Below are positions 15,371-23,320 of a stretch of 29,564 nt of DNA, piece after piece. The DNA is from Bacteroidales bacterium UBA1179 (lineage in GTDB: Bacteria > Bacteroidota > Bacteroidia > Bacteroidales > Bacteroidaceae). Under the pieces are notes generated by a model, which saw only the letters and a program-made list of their open reading frames with translations, was not told the DNA's origin and searched no databases. The stretch covers positions 3,992-33,555 of the forward strand of contig DBYT01000093.1 of assembly GCA_002309915.1 (NCBI GenBank). The letters are read 5' to 3'. Numbering within the stretch: the first letter of the stretch is position 1; every line of letters begins with the position of its first letter. The position numbers and the translations under genes are program-made.

Positions 15371-16393
15371 TTATCTCATCAGGAATGAGAAACGGTCAAC
15401 GTTCTTAAGAGCCACGCCTGTACCCTTGGCAACACTCAGAAGAGGCTCATCGGCCACGTGGAACTCTATTCCGATCTTATCGGCCAGACGCTTGCTGATA
15501 CCGCGCAGCATTGAGCCGCCGCCTGACAGATAGATACCGTTCTTGAGGATATCGGCATACAGTTCAGGAGGAGTGTTCTCAAGTGCGTTGAGCACGGCAC
15601 TCTCAATCTTGGCGATTGAACGGTCCAGGCAATGTGCAATCTCCTGATAGCATACGGGGATTGACATGGGCAGAGCGGTTATCTTGTTGGGGCCGTTTAC
15701 GATGTAATCCTCGGGGGCCTCGTCACCCAGTTCGGTAAGGGCGGCACCAACGCTTATCTTGATACGCTCAGCCATACGCTCAGATACCTTTACGTTGTGC
15801 TGACGACCCATGTACTCCTGGATATCGGCTGTGAAATCATCACCTGCCACCTTTACGGAGTTGTTGGATACCAGACCGCCCAATGAGATGACAGCGATCT
15901 CGGTTGTACCGCCACCTATATCGACAATCATGTTACCCTCGGGGGCAAGCACGTCAATACCTATTCCGATGGCTGCAGCCATAGGCTCGAACAGCATATA
16001 TACTTCACGTCCGCCGGCATGCTCGGCACTGTCACGTACGGCACGCAGCTCAACCTCGGTACTGCCTGAAGGAACACCTATCACCATCTTGAGTGAAGGC
16101 GAGAAGAGGCGGCGACCGGTATCAACCATACCAATCAGTCCGCGCATCATCTGCTCGCAGGCATCGAAGTCGGCTATCACACCGTTTCTCAACGGACGGA
16201 CCACGCGAATATCCTTGTTGGTCTTCTCATACATCATCTTGGCCTGGTTGCCCACTGCCACCATCTTGTCGGTGCGGTTATCGAGAGCAACGATCGAAGG
16301 CTCGTTAACTACAATCTTATCGTTGTGCATTATGATGGTATTGGCAGTGCCAAGGTCCATCGACAACTCTTGTGTTAATGAAAACAGTCCCAC
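15371..16393 (-). CDS. mreB: Actin-like rod shape-determining protein MreB
   Basis: A 340-residue actin homologue that forms filaments under the membrane and directs side-wall synthesis. MDLGTANT (12-19) is the phosphate-1 motif. Other family landmarks are VGNQAKMM, VIGVPSG, FEPMAAAIG, VDIGGGTTEIAV and the adenosine-region GIYLSGGGSML. The start is a GTG giving MGLFSLTQELSMDLG, which fits MreB N-termini better than the internal ATG at 16360. It follows purH by 26 bases with no promoter seen in the gap. Confidence 0.97.
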   Translation of the reverse strand: MGLFSLTQELSMDLGTANTIIMHNDKIVVNEPSIVALDNRTDKMVAVGNQAKMMYEKTNKDIRVVRPLRNGVIADFDACEQMMRGLIGMVDTGRRLFSPSLKMVIGVPSGSTEVELRAVRDSAEHAGGREVYMLFEPMAAAIGIGIDVLAPEGNMIVDIGGGTTEIAVISLGGLVSNNSVKVAGDDFTADIQEYMGRQHNVKVSERMAERIKISVGAALTELGDEAPEDYIVNGPNKITALPMSIPVCYQEIAHCLDRSIAKIESAVLNALENTPPELYADILKNGIYLSGGGSMLRGISKRLADKIGIEFHVADEPLLSVAKGTGVALKNVDRFSFLMR

Positions 16394-16419
16394 TTTAATA
16401 TCCAGTAATTAGTTATAAA

Positions 16420-17946
16420 TCAATGTTTGAAATGACGGAATCCGGTAATGACCATAGTCATGCCGTTCTGTTCGCAGTAGTCGATTGACTCCTGGTCACG
16501 TACTGAACCTCCCGGATGGATGACGTTCTTGACACCTGCCTTATCGGCCAGTTCAACGCAGTCGGGGAACGGGAAGAAGGCGTCACTTGCCATGGCTGCA
16601 CCCTCCAGGGTGAATCCGAATCCGTGTGCCTTCTCAACAGCCTGCTTCAGGGCGTCAACGCGTGAAGTCTGACCTACACCGCTTGCCAGCAACTGCTTGC
16701 CGCGTGCAAATACTATTGAGTTGCTCTTGCTGTTCTTAACGATCTTGTTTGCAAAGAGCATATCTTCTATCTCATCATCTGAAGGCTTGCGTGAAGTAAC
16801 CAGCTTGAGATCATCGGGAGTCTCAATCTTGGTATCCTTTTCCTGTACAAGCACACCGTTCAAGGCTGAACGAACCAACTTGACGGGGAGTTTCTGATCC
16901 TTGCGGACCAGGATGATGCGGTTCTTCTTCTGACCCAGGATCTCCAGGGCGTCAAAGTCATAATCAGGAGCTATGATAACCTCGAAGAATATCTTGTTGA
17001 TCTCCTCGGCAGTGGCCTTGTCAATGGGAGCGTTTGCTACAAGTACTCCACCAAAGGCCGATACGGGATCACCTGCCAGTGCATCCTTCCAGGCCTCGAG
17101 CAGTGTAGGACGTGAAGCCACGCCGCATGCGTTGTTGTGCTTGAGGATAGCGAATGTAGTCTCGTTGAACTCGTCAATCAGGTCAACGGCTGCATTGATG
17201 TCAAGCAGGTTGTTGTAAGATATCTCCTTGCCGTGTACCTGATCAAACATGGCATCAAGGTCACCGTGGAACACGCCCTTCTGGTGAGGATTCTCACCGT
17301 AGCGCATTGCCTTGTGGCCGTCCAGTGCCAGACGGAAATGATCCTCCTCTTCATCACCTGCAAACCAGTTGTAGATGCAGCTGTCATAGTATGATGAAAC
17401 GGCGAACGCCTCCTTGGCGAACCAGCGACGCTCCTCAAGTGTGGTCTCGGCACCGCGCTCATTCAGAATGTCAAGCAGGGGCTTGTACTGATCCTTGCTG
17501 GCAACGATCACGGCATCCTTGAAGTTCTTGGCACCTGCACGGATAAGTGAGATACCGCCTATATCAATCTTCTCGATGATATCGGCATCCTGGGCACCGG
17601 ACTTGACGGTATCCTCAAAGGGATAGAGGTCTACGATTACAAGATCAATCTCGGGTATATCGTAACTGGCCATCTGAGCCATATCATTCTCTTCCTCACG
17701 ACGGGCCAGAATGCCGCCGAATACTTTAGGATGAAGGGTCTTGACGCGGCCGCCCAGAATTGACGGATAGCCTGTAAGTTCCTCTACCGCCTGGCAGGGA
17801 ACTCCAAGCGACTCGATGAAGCGCTGGGTACCGCCGGTAGAAATAAGTTTGACACCCTCCTGGTGGAGTTTGTTGATTATCTCGTCAAGGCCATCCTTAT
17901 GGAAGACCGAAATCAGAGCTGATGAAATTCTCTTTGTCTCGGACAT
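16420..17946 (-). CDS. purH: Bifunctional AICAR transformylase/IMP cyclohydrolase
   Basis: A 508-residue enzyme catalysing the last two steps of de novo IMP synthesis. The N-terminal MGS-like cyclohydrolase domain has LISTGGTQRFIE and GRVKTLHPKVFGGIL. The C-terminal transformylase domain has YGENPHQKG, LKHNNACGVAS and the active-site-like ASDAFFPFPDCVE. Length is normal. It is the first gene of the purH-mreB-mreC-mreD-mrdA-rodA transcript, which places cell-wall elongation genes behind a purine gene. Confidence 0.96.
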   Translation of the reverse strand: MSETKRISSALISVFHKDGLDEIINKLHQEGVKLISTGGTQRFIESLGVPCQAVEELTGYPSILGGRVKTLHPKVFGGILARREEENDMAQMASYDIPEIDLVIVDLYPFEDTVKSGAQDADIIEKIDIGGISLIRAGAKNFKDAVIVASKDQYKPLLDILNERGAETTLEERRWFAKEAFAVSSYYDSCIYNWFAGDEEEDHFRLALDGHKAMRYGENPHQKGVFHGDLDAMFDQVHGKEISYNNLLDINAAVDLIDEFNETTFAILKHNNACGVASRPTLLEAWKDALAGDPVSAFGGVLVANAPIDKATAEEINKIFFEVIIAPDYDFDALEILGQKKNRIILVRKDQKLPVKLVRSALNGVLVQEKDTKIETPDDLKLVTSRKPSDDEIEDMLFANKIVKNSKSNSIVFARGKQLLASGVGQTSRVDALKQAVEKAHGFGFTLEGAAMASDAFFPFPDCVELADKAGVKNVIHPGGSVRDQESIDYCEQNGMTMVITGFRHFKH

Positions 17947-17984
17947 ATTTTTATGGGTTATCGGTTTATCTGAATAATTTTTCG

Positions 17985-18015
17985 CGAAATTAACAAATTC
18001 CGCCTATTATCACAA
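17985..18015 (-). promoter_or_regulatory. Possible promoter of the purH-mre-rod operon
   Basis: On the minus strand, TTG (18013-18015) is followed after 20 bases by TAATTTCG (17985-17992), one mismatch from TAnnTTTG, about 39 bases before the purH ATG. The surrounding 17947-18145 divergent spacer is clearly more AT-rich than the flanking genes. No stronger match was found on this strand. Confidence 0.35.
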
Positions 18016-18145
18016 GATTATACATATCAAATAGCAAACAAAATATATAATTAAACTAAAAGAGCGCTTAACATGCTCAATTAACCAAGAAAAACCATAC
18101 CTTAGCAACCAGTCACATTACTAACCATTGTTTTTTTACAACAAA

Positions 18146-19093
18146 ATGGACAGAAGAGATTTTCTAAAGACTTTGGCGGCAGCCGGAGCATTGGTTACAG
18201 TAAAGAGCAGCGGAATGATGGATGTCATGGCTTCCACAGTTCCGTCTGGCAGTCAGGCCGCCGCAGCCGATAACGCAGACCTTGCAGCCGTAATGAACGG
18301 CGAGCCCGCACAGATGCTTGAGGCCGCCATGAAGGAGTTGGGCGGCATAGAGCGTTTCATCAAGAAAGGAGACAAGATCGTGATCAAACCCAATATCGGT
18401 TGGGACCGCACTCCCGAACTGGCAGGCAACACCAATCCCGACCTTATTACAGCACTCATCAAGATGTGCCAGGATGCCGGTGCAGCCGAGATCAAGGTAT
18501 TTGACCACACCTGTGACAACTGGACCCGTTGCTATGACCACAGCGGAATAGAGGCTGCCGTCAAGAAAGCCGGAGCCACCATGGTTTATGCACACGAGCA
18601 GTCATCATACGAGAGAGTAGATATCCCCAAGGGCGTATCACTCAAGAACGCTCAGGTGCACAAGGCCATCATAGAGTGCGACAAATGGATCAACGTACCC
18701 GTGCTCAAGAATCATGGCGGAGCGTTGATGACATGCGCCATGAAGAACCACATGGGTATTGTATGGGACCGTCGTGCATTCCATTCACGCGGACTCCATC
18801 AGTGCATTGCCGATATCTGCACCTACAAACCCGCAGTACTCCACATTGTTGACGCCTACCGTACGGTTGCCACCAACGGACCTCAGGGACGCAGCGCAAG
18901 TGATGTTGTTCTGACAAAGGCCCTGTTCGCTTCACCCGATATCGTAGCCGTTGATACCGCAGCCGGCAAGTTCTTCACTCAGATAAACAAGAACATCAGA
19001 TTTGAGGATATAGAGCATATTCCCGACGGACAGAAGCACGGTCTTGGCACCATGGATCTGGAATCAATCAATGTTAAGAGAGTAAGACTCTGA
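18146..19093 (+). CDS. Tat-exported DUF362-family protein
   Basis: A 315-residue DUF362 protein of unknown function. The N-terminus MDRRDFLKTLAAAGALV is a twin-arginine signal (RRDFLK), so the protein probably folds with a cofactor in the cytoplasm and is exported. The DUF362 core has KGDKIVIKPNIGWDRTPE (about 76-93), NTNPDLITALI, NVPVLKNHGGALMTCAMKNHMG and a C-terminal VAVDTAAG stretch. Several cysteines are present, but no ferredoxin motif. The ATG at 18146 is preferred over the upstream TTG because the Tat signal then starts correctly. The stop overlaps the next ATG by one base (TGATG). No full-consensus promoter is seen; the nearest -7-like sequence is TACCTTAG at 18098. Confidence 0.85.
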   Translation: MDRRDFLKTLAAAGALVTVKSSGMMDVMASTVPSGSQAAAADNADLAAVMNGEPAQMLEAAMKELGGIERFIKKGDKIVIKPNIGWDRTPELAGNTNPDLITALIKMCQDAGAAEIKVFDHTCDNWTRCYDHSGIEAAVKKAGATMVYAHEQSSYERVDIPKGVSLKNAQVHKAIIECDKWINVPVLKNHGGALMTCAMKNHMGIVWDRRAFHSRGLHQCIADICTYKPAVLHIVDAYRTVATNGPQGRSASDVVLTKALFASPDIVAVDTAAGKFFTQINKNIRFEDIEHIPDGQKHGLGTMDLESINVKRVRL

Positions 19094-20571
19094 TGCTGCG
19101 CAAGATAAGAACGGCGGTGGCCATAGCCGTCATCGCCATACTCACGTTCGGGTTCATAGACTTTGCAGGCGTGCTTGACAACCCCCTGCTCCAGAAGATA
19201 CAGTTCGGACCCGCCCTGTTGTCATTGAGTATCGTTACGCTGGTTTGCCTCATAGCAGCGACCCTGCTGTTGGGCAGACTGTACTGCTCAGTTATATGTC
19301 CGCTTGGAATATTCCAGGATTTCTTTAACTGGCTGTCAAAGAAATTTGACAAAAAGAAGAAGTACGGATTCAAGCCCGAACAGCCTTGGCTGCGCTGGGG
19401 AGTCCTGGCAGTCCTGGTCATTGCATGGCTTTGCGGATTCACCTTCCTGGTCGGTCTGGTAGAGCCCTACAGCGCATACGGACGTATGGCCGATGAGCTG
19501 TTCCGTCCGGTATATCTGTTCGGCAACAATATACTGGCAGCCATTTGTGAGAAGTTTGGTAACTACAGCTTCTTTAAAGTTGCCTTATCCCTGAAATCCA
19601 TATCCGCATTTGTAGTGGCACTACTCACCCTGCTGGTTATCGGACATATTTCATATCATCACGGACGCACCTGGTGCAACACCATTTGTCCGGTTGGCAC
19701 TTTGTTGGGATTTTTCTCAAGATTCTCGCTCCTGCGCATACGCATTGACAAGGACAGGTGCAACCACTGTCTGGCATGTCAGCGCAAGTGCAAGGCCTAC
19801 TGCATAGACTCCGCAAACCAGCAGATTGACTACTCCCGTTGCGTCGACTGTTTTGACTGCATAGACTCTTGCAGGCAGAAGGCAATAAGCTTTGGCCTGG
19901 CACCCAGGAAAAGCCAGACCCCGACAGTTGACGAGTCCAAGCGCCAGTTCCTCAAGTCAACACTGGTACTTGCCGCTCTGGCACCCGCTGCACTTGAGGC
20001 AAAGGTAACAGGAAAGAAGGACACACGCGTGCCCATGTCGCCTCCCGGATCCGTCAGCCACAGGAATCTGCTGAACCACTGCACATCATGTCATCTCTGC
20101 GTGAGCAAGTGTCCCAGCCACGTGCTTAAACCGGCAGGTATGGAGTACGGTCTGGGCGGCATCATGCAGCCTGTCATGAAGTTTGACGAAGGCTATTGCA
20201 ATTATGACTGCAATCTGTGCAGCCAGGTATGTCCGGCCGGCGCCATCAAACCGCTCACCGTCGAGGAGAAGCATAAGACCCAGCCGGGTCGTGTAGTGTT
20301 TGACATCAACATCTGTGTGGTAAACGTGAACCGTACCAGTTGCGGAGCCTGCGCCGAGCACTGCCCCGTACAGGCCATCCATATGGTTCCGTTCCAGGGA
20401 GGTCTGACCATCCCGGAAACCACTCCGGACTTATGCGTAGGATGCGGCGGCTGCGAGTTCATCTGCCCGGTCAAGGCAGTCCACATCGAGGGCAATCCCA
20501 TCCATCTGGAGGCCAAGGCTCCCCAGCAGGACACAGTGATAGAAACCCAAGACTTTGATTTTGGATTCTAA
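19093..20571 (+). CDS. Membrane polyferredoxin, NapH-NapG-like fusion
   Basis: A 492-residue iron-sulfur membrane protein. The N-terminal half is NapH/CcoG-like: hydrophobic helices near 7-26, 41-61, 101-121 and 168-187, with CxxxCP motifs at C65/C69 and C195/C199. Two 4Fe-4S motifs follow (C223-C226-C229-C233 and C250-C253-C256-C260). Residues 282-302 (SKRQFLK, then hydrophobic) look like an embedded Tat signal. The second half resembles NapG, with cluster motifs at C330-C333-C336-C340, C369/C373-C376-C380, C408/C417-C420-C424 and C448-C451-C454-C458. It likely moves electrons from the membrane to an exported partner, probably the DUF362 protein encoded one base upstream. The redox partner and direction are inferred. 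Confidence 0.85.
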   Translation: MLRKIRTAVAIAVIAILTFGFIDFAGVLDNPLLQKIQFGPALLSLSIVTLVCLIAATLLLGRLYCSVICPLGIFQDFFNWLSKKFDKKKKYGFKPEQPWLRWGVLAVLVIAWLCGFTFLVGLVEPYSAYGRMADELFRPVYLFGNNILAAICEKFGNYSFFKVALSLKSISAFVVALLTLLVIGHISYHHGRTWCNTICPVGTLLGFFSRFSLLRIRIDKDRCNHCLACQRKCKAYCIDSANQQIDYSRCVDCFDCIDSCRQKAISFGLAPRKSQTPTVDESKRQFLKSTLVLAALAPAALEAKVTGKKDTRVPMSPPGSVSHRNLLNHCTSCHLCVSKCPSHVLKPAGMEYGLGGIMQPVMKFDEGYCNYDCNLCSQVCPAGAIKPLTVEEKHKTQPGRVVFDINICVVNVNRTSCGACAEHCPVQAIHMVPFQGGLTIPETTPDLCVGCGGCEFICPVKAVHIEGNPIHLEAKAPQQDTVIETQDFDFGF

Positions 20572-21707
20572 TTCTCTCTGAAGAAAAGCAGAACAGGATT
20601 GGATTCGGCTGTGATAGTGGGGAACAGGGCACTGAAACGTTCGCTCTCCGTAATCATTCCCGAATCATAGAAACCCACCAGCGTTCCGTTGTATGAACTA
20701 ACCAGGAACGGGAAAGGCTCACGGGTCAGTTTGTCCATATTGAACTCACCCGTATAGACATACATGCGGTAGGTGGTCCAGGTGCTCTTGTCCACGAACA
20801 CCATCATCAGGTTGGCGCCGTAGTTGGTATTCACAAAGTAGAGGAAACGGGGAGTCTCCAGATAGCCGCACTTGGTATACTCTCTCTCCGGATTGGTAAA
20901 CACCTTGTCGCTGCGTTTAAGCTCATCAGGGATGACTATATCCGTAACCATACGGCAGGTGACCGATACGCTGTCATCGGCATAATGGTAGAACTTGTCA
21001 TTGTCCTCGATACCCATGAATCCGATAACGCCCGGACTGATATGGTTGATATAGGGATTGTTTATGCTTACATGGGCAAATTCAGGGTCAAACTCCACCA
21101 ACTGCTTCTTGAACTTACCTTCAGCATCTGTTCTCCAGAATCCCCTGCGGTAGTTGCGGCCTGAATAGTTGATGGGATTGGCAAACAGGAAATCGCCGTC
21201 GGGCAGGACTGCAAAATCTGTGACGAAATCATCAATCCAGACTCCCCTCTTGAAACTGCCGTCAAAACCGTATACGAATATCCTGTTGTTATGGCCGTCC
21301 ATAATGAACAACTCTCCGCGCTCAGGGAGCACATCAAAACGCTCAATGGTACGGTAATTGCCGGTACCCTTACCCTGACGGTCAAAACGGCTCAGGAACT
21401 TACCTTTCCCATTAAAGAAATAGAGGGTGTTCAACGAACGTACAATAATGGTATCTCCGAATGATATCACCTCGTCGACTGACGGTACGATGCTCTCCAC
21501 ACCGGAATTCTCCAGAAATACGGTATCAACCCGTACGAACATGCTGGACATGATAGGATATTCCGTAGGATCGTCGTGAAGCAGCGGGGCCGATATCTCA
21601 TGAAGGCACGTGTCACAGACCTTCTGTTTTCCCTTACAGCACGGTAGAAGGAGAAGGACAAGCAGGAATGAGCCTAATCTCATTGCTTTTTTCACGTTTG
21701 ACAACAT
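20568..21707 (-). CDS. 6-bladed beta-propeller lipoprotein
   Basis: About 379 residues, starting at MLSNVKKAM. The N-terminal hydrophobic stretch ends in LLLLPCCKG, an unusual lipobox with two adjacent cysteines, followed by CDTC. Propeller-like repeats follow: TLYFFNGKGKFLSRFDRQGKG, FIMDGHNNRIFVYGFDGS and DFAVLPDGDFLFANP. These resemble the Bacteroides 6-bladed propeller family (BF3164-like, DUF5128). The ATG at 21707 lies about 20 bases from the -7 element; a second ATG at 21683 (MRLGSF) is equally possible. It is a single-gene unit, and its stop codon overlaps that of the convergent polyferredoxin gene. Ligand and role unknown. Confidence 0.8.
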   Translation of the reverse strand: MLSNVKKAMRLGSFLLVLLLLPCCKGKQKVCDTCLHEISAPLLHDDPTEYPIMSSMFVRVDTVFLENSGVESIVPSVDEVISFGDTIIVRSLNTLYFFNGKGKFLSRFDRQGKGTGNYRTIERFDVLPERGELFIMDGHNNRIFVYGFDGSFKRGVWIDDFVTDFAVLPDGDFLFANPINYSGRNYRRGFWRTDAEGKFKKQLVEFDPEFAHVSINNPYINHISPGVIGFMGIEDNDKFYHYADDSVSVTCRMVTDIVIPDELKRSDKVFTNPEREYTKCGYLETPRFLYFVNTNYGANLMMVFVDKSTWTTYRMYVYTGEFNMDKLTREPFPFLVSSYNGTLVGFYDSGMITESERFSALFPTITAESNPVLLFFREN

Positions 21708-21727
21708 ACCACTATTGATTTCGTCTG

Positions 21728-21735
21728 CAAAGTTA
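21728..21735 (-). promoter_or_regulatory. Promoter -7 element of the propeller lipoprotein gene
   Basis: Perfect TAACTTTG on the minus strand followed by CAGACG, the usual context of Bacteroidetes start sites. The -33 region is weak (TTA about 19 bases upstream). It shows that in-frame codons upstream of 21728 cannot belong to the protein. Confidence 0.6.
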
Positions 21736-21767
21736 CACAACCATACGCAATTATTAACATATTTTTT

Positions 21768-21800
21768 AAAAAAAGAGCCGGTCCTTCTCAGAACCGGCTC
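21768..21800 (-). terminator. Intrinsic terminator of the GPH symporter gene
   Basis: On the minus strand GAGCCGGTT (21792-21800) pairs with its inverted copy at 21775-21782, giving eight contiguous base pairs and one more beyond a mismatch. A run of seven T follows (21768-21774). It lies 24 bases past the symporter stop and 33 bases before the -7 element of the next minus-strand gene. Confidence 0.88.
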
Positions 21801-21824
21801 CTTTGTGCATTATTTAGCCTTTAT

Positions 21825-23225
21825 TTACTTGGCAGCCTTATGCTTTGCCTCAATTTCCCTATTCATCTCGTCAAGTCTCTCATCGGTAAGAGGGTACTTG
21901 TAAACAAGATATCCAACAACAAGCAGAAGGATAGCCGGGATGATGGTGGTGAACCACAGGATTGCATTCTGAACGGTTGCATTATAATCACTCAGGTGAG
22001 TATAATATGCATTTACCGGAGCGCTGATGAATGAAGCCAGGAACACTACGATAAAGATGCTCAGAACCAGCTGCAGGCACTTGTTGGCCTTGAACTCGAG
22101 CCACATCTCCTTGAAAGAAACAGGTTTCTCAGGAGTGGTGGTGATGTTCTCCTTACTGCCAAGGAAGCAGAGTGTAAGCAGAACGAAACCTACTACTGCA
22201 AAGATGCATGTTACTGTGAACCATGCCTTGGGATCAGTAGGCAGTGCTGACTCCTCGCTGGCCAGGTTGAATCCGATCAGACCCATAACCCAGGGAGTGA
22301 TGAAACCGGCAAGTGAGAAACCGGCCTTGAAAGCCACACCGGCCAGAGCATTGACGGTAGCGGCGGGACGGTTACCGGTACGGTACTCGGCATCAGTGAT
22401 TACCTCAGGAACCAGAGCCCACATGAGTGAACCTACCAGAAGACCTACACCGGTCAGAACCTTGGCACCCTGAACGATTACATTGCAGTTCTGAACATCA
22501 AAGAACTTACCGATGATGAACAGTGTAATGAATCCTACAAGACCAACTGACAGAAGCAGATAGTAAAGACCCTTCTTTCCGAACAGTTTCTTCAATACGG
22601 GCAGAGAAGGCAGGATGATGAAAGCAGGAATGGTTCCGATAGCCATGAATACAGCCTGGTTCCAGTCAACTGCAATACCTACGCTCATAGCCAGTCCGAT
22701 AGGGAAACCGGCCTGAACTACAATCTGGCCGATATTGGCGCAAACCATACGGGTTGAGGTAAGAATAAGAACCTCATCGTTATCACGGGTCATTGAGGCC
22801 ATGATTGAGCCGTAAGGTATATTCACTACTGAGTAGATCATGCTGAGCAGAGTATAGCTGACAGTGGCATAGACAATCTTCCATGTCATACCCCATGTAG
22901 CAACTGCGGGAAGCATCAGGAAGCAAGCGGCAACAGTAAGAGGTATACCACCGTAAAGGAGGTATGTGCGGTATTTACCGAGCTTGGGATTGTGGTTATC
23001 GATGTATTTTCCTACTACAGGGCTCCAGAAACAGTCAAGGAGTCTTACTCCAAGAATAAGTCCACTAACAAAGCCGGGATTGATTTTCAAAACTGTACAC
23101 AGGTACAGCATCAAAAAGCAGGCAACTGTCTGGAAAATAAGATTCTGGGCAAGGTCACCGGAACCGAAACCGATTCTCTGTCCCCAACTCAGTTTGTAAT
23201 AACCGTTGTTTACTTCGTTTGCCAT
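21825..23225 (-). CDS. GPH-family cation:sugar symporter (MFS)
   Basis: A 466-residue polytopic transporter of the glycoside-pentoside-hexuronide:cation symporter group (MelB/YicJ-like). FGSGDLAQNLIFQ (20-32) and LLDCFWSPVVGKYIDNHNPKLGKYR (about 62-86) are the family N-terminal motifs. About twelve hydrophobic segments fill the sequence, and the C-terminus is a short charged tail. It presumably imports a sugar or glycoside with a cation at the inner membrane. No glycoside hydrolase, regulator or SusCD pair is adjacent, so the substrate cannot be inferred. It forms its own unit, with promoter and terminator both visible. Confidence 0.88.
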   Translation of the reverse strand: MANEVNNGYYKLSWGQRIGFGSGDLAQNLIFQTVACFLMLYLCTVLKINPGFVSGLILGVRLLDCFWSPVVGKYIDNHNPKLGKYRTYLLYGGIPLTVAACFLMLPAVATWGMTWKIVYATVSYTLLSMIYSVVNIPYGSIMASMTRDNDEVLILTSTRMVCANIGQIVVQAGFPIGLAMSVGIAVDWNQAVFMAIGTIPAFIILPSLPVLKKLFGKKGLYYLLLSVGLVGFITLFIIGKFFDVQNCNVIVQGAKVLTGVGLLVGSLMWALVPEVITDAEYRTGNRPAATVNALAGVAFKAGFSLAGFITPWVMGLIGFNLASEESALPTDPKAWFTVTCIFAVVGFVLLTLCFLGSKENITTTPEKPVSFKEMWLEFKANKCLQLVLSIFIVVFLASFISAPVNAYYTHLSDYNATVQNAILWFTTIIPAILLLVVGYLVYKYPLTDERLDEMNREIEAKHKAAK

Positions 23226-23276
23226 AAAGATGTTTTTATTGATTAATAATTATTGGTTATCTGATATTTCGGCCCA

Positions 23277-23284
23277 CAAACTTA
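23277..23284 (-). promoter_or_regulatory. Promoter -7 element of the GPH symporter gene
   Basis: Perfect TAAGTTTG on the minus strand, 51 bases before the symporter ATG. The -33 region has only a partial TTTA about 20 bases upstream. The leader is AT-rich. Confidence 0.58.
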
Positions 23285-23320
23285 CACAAAAAATCGGTTT
23301 TTGATGTAAAGACCAGCCAT

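Noticed and set aside
15810..16412. 200-codon plus-strand open frame opposite mreB
   Set aside because: Serine/proline-rich translation typical of an antisense frame; mreB is certain.
18062..18078. GAGC...GCTC inverted repeat in the purH/DUF362 spacer
   Set aside because: Only four base pairs; expected by chance in a 199-base spacer.
21764..21800. Terminator serving both strands between the propeller and symporter genes
   Set aside because: On the plus strand the hairpin is followed by CTTTGTG, not a T run, and no plus-strand gene ends there.
23287..23305. AAAAA/TTTTT inverted repeat after the S41 protease gene as a terminator
   Set aside because: The stem would be A-T only with no GC pairs, so it is too weak to count; chance in an AT-rich spacer is likely.
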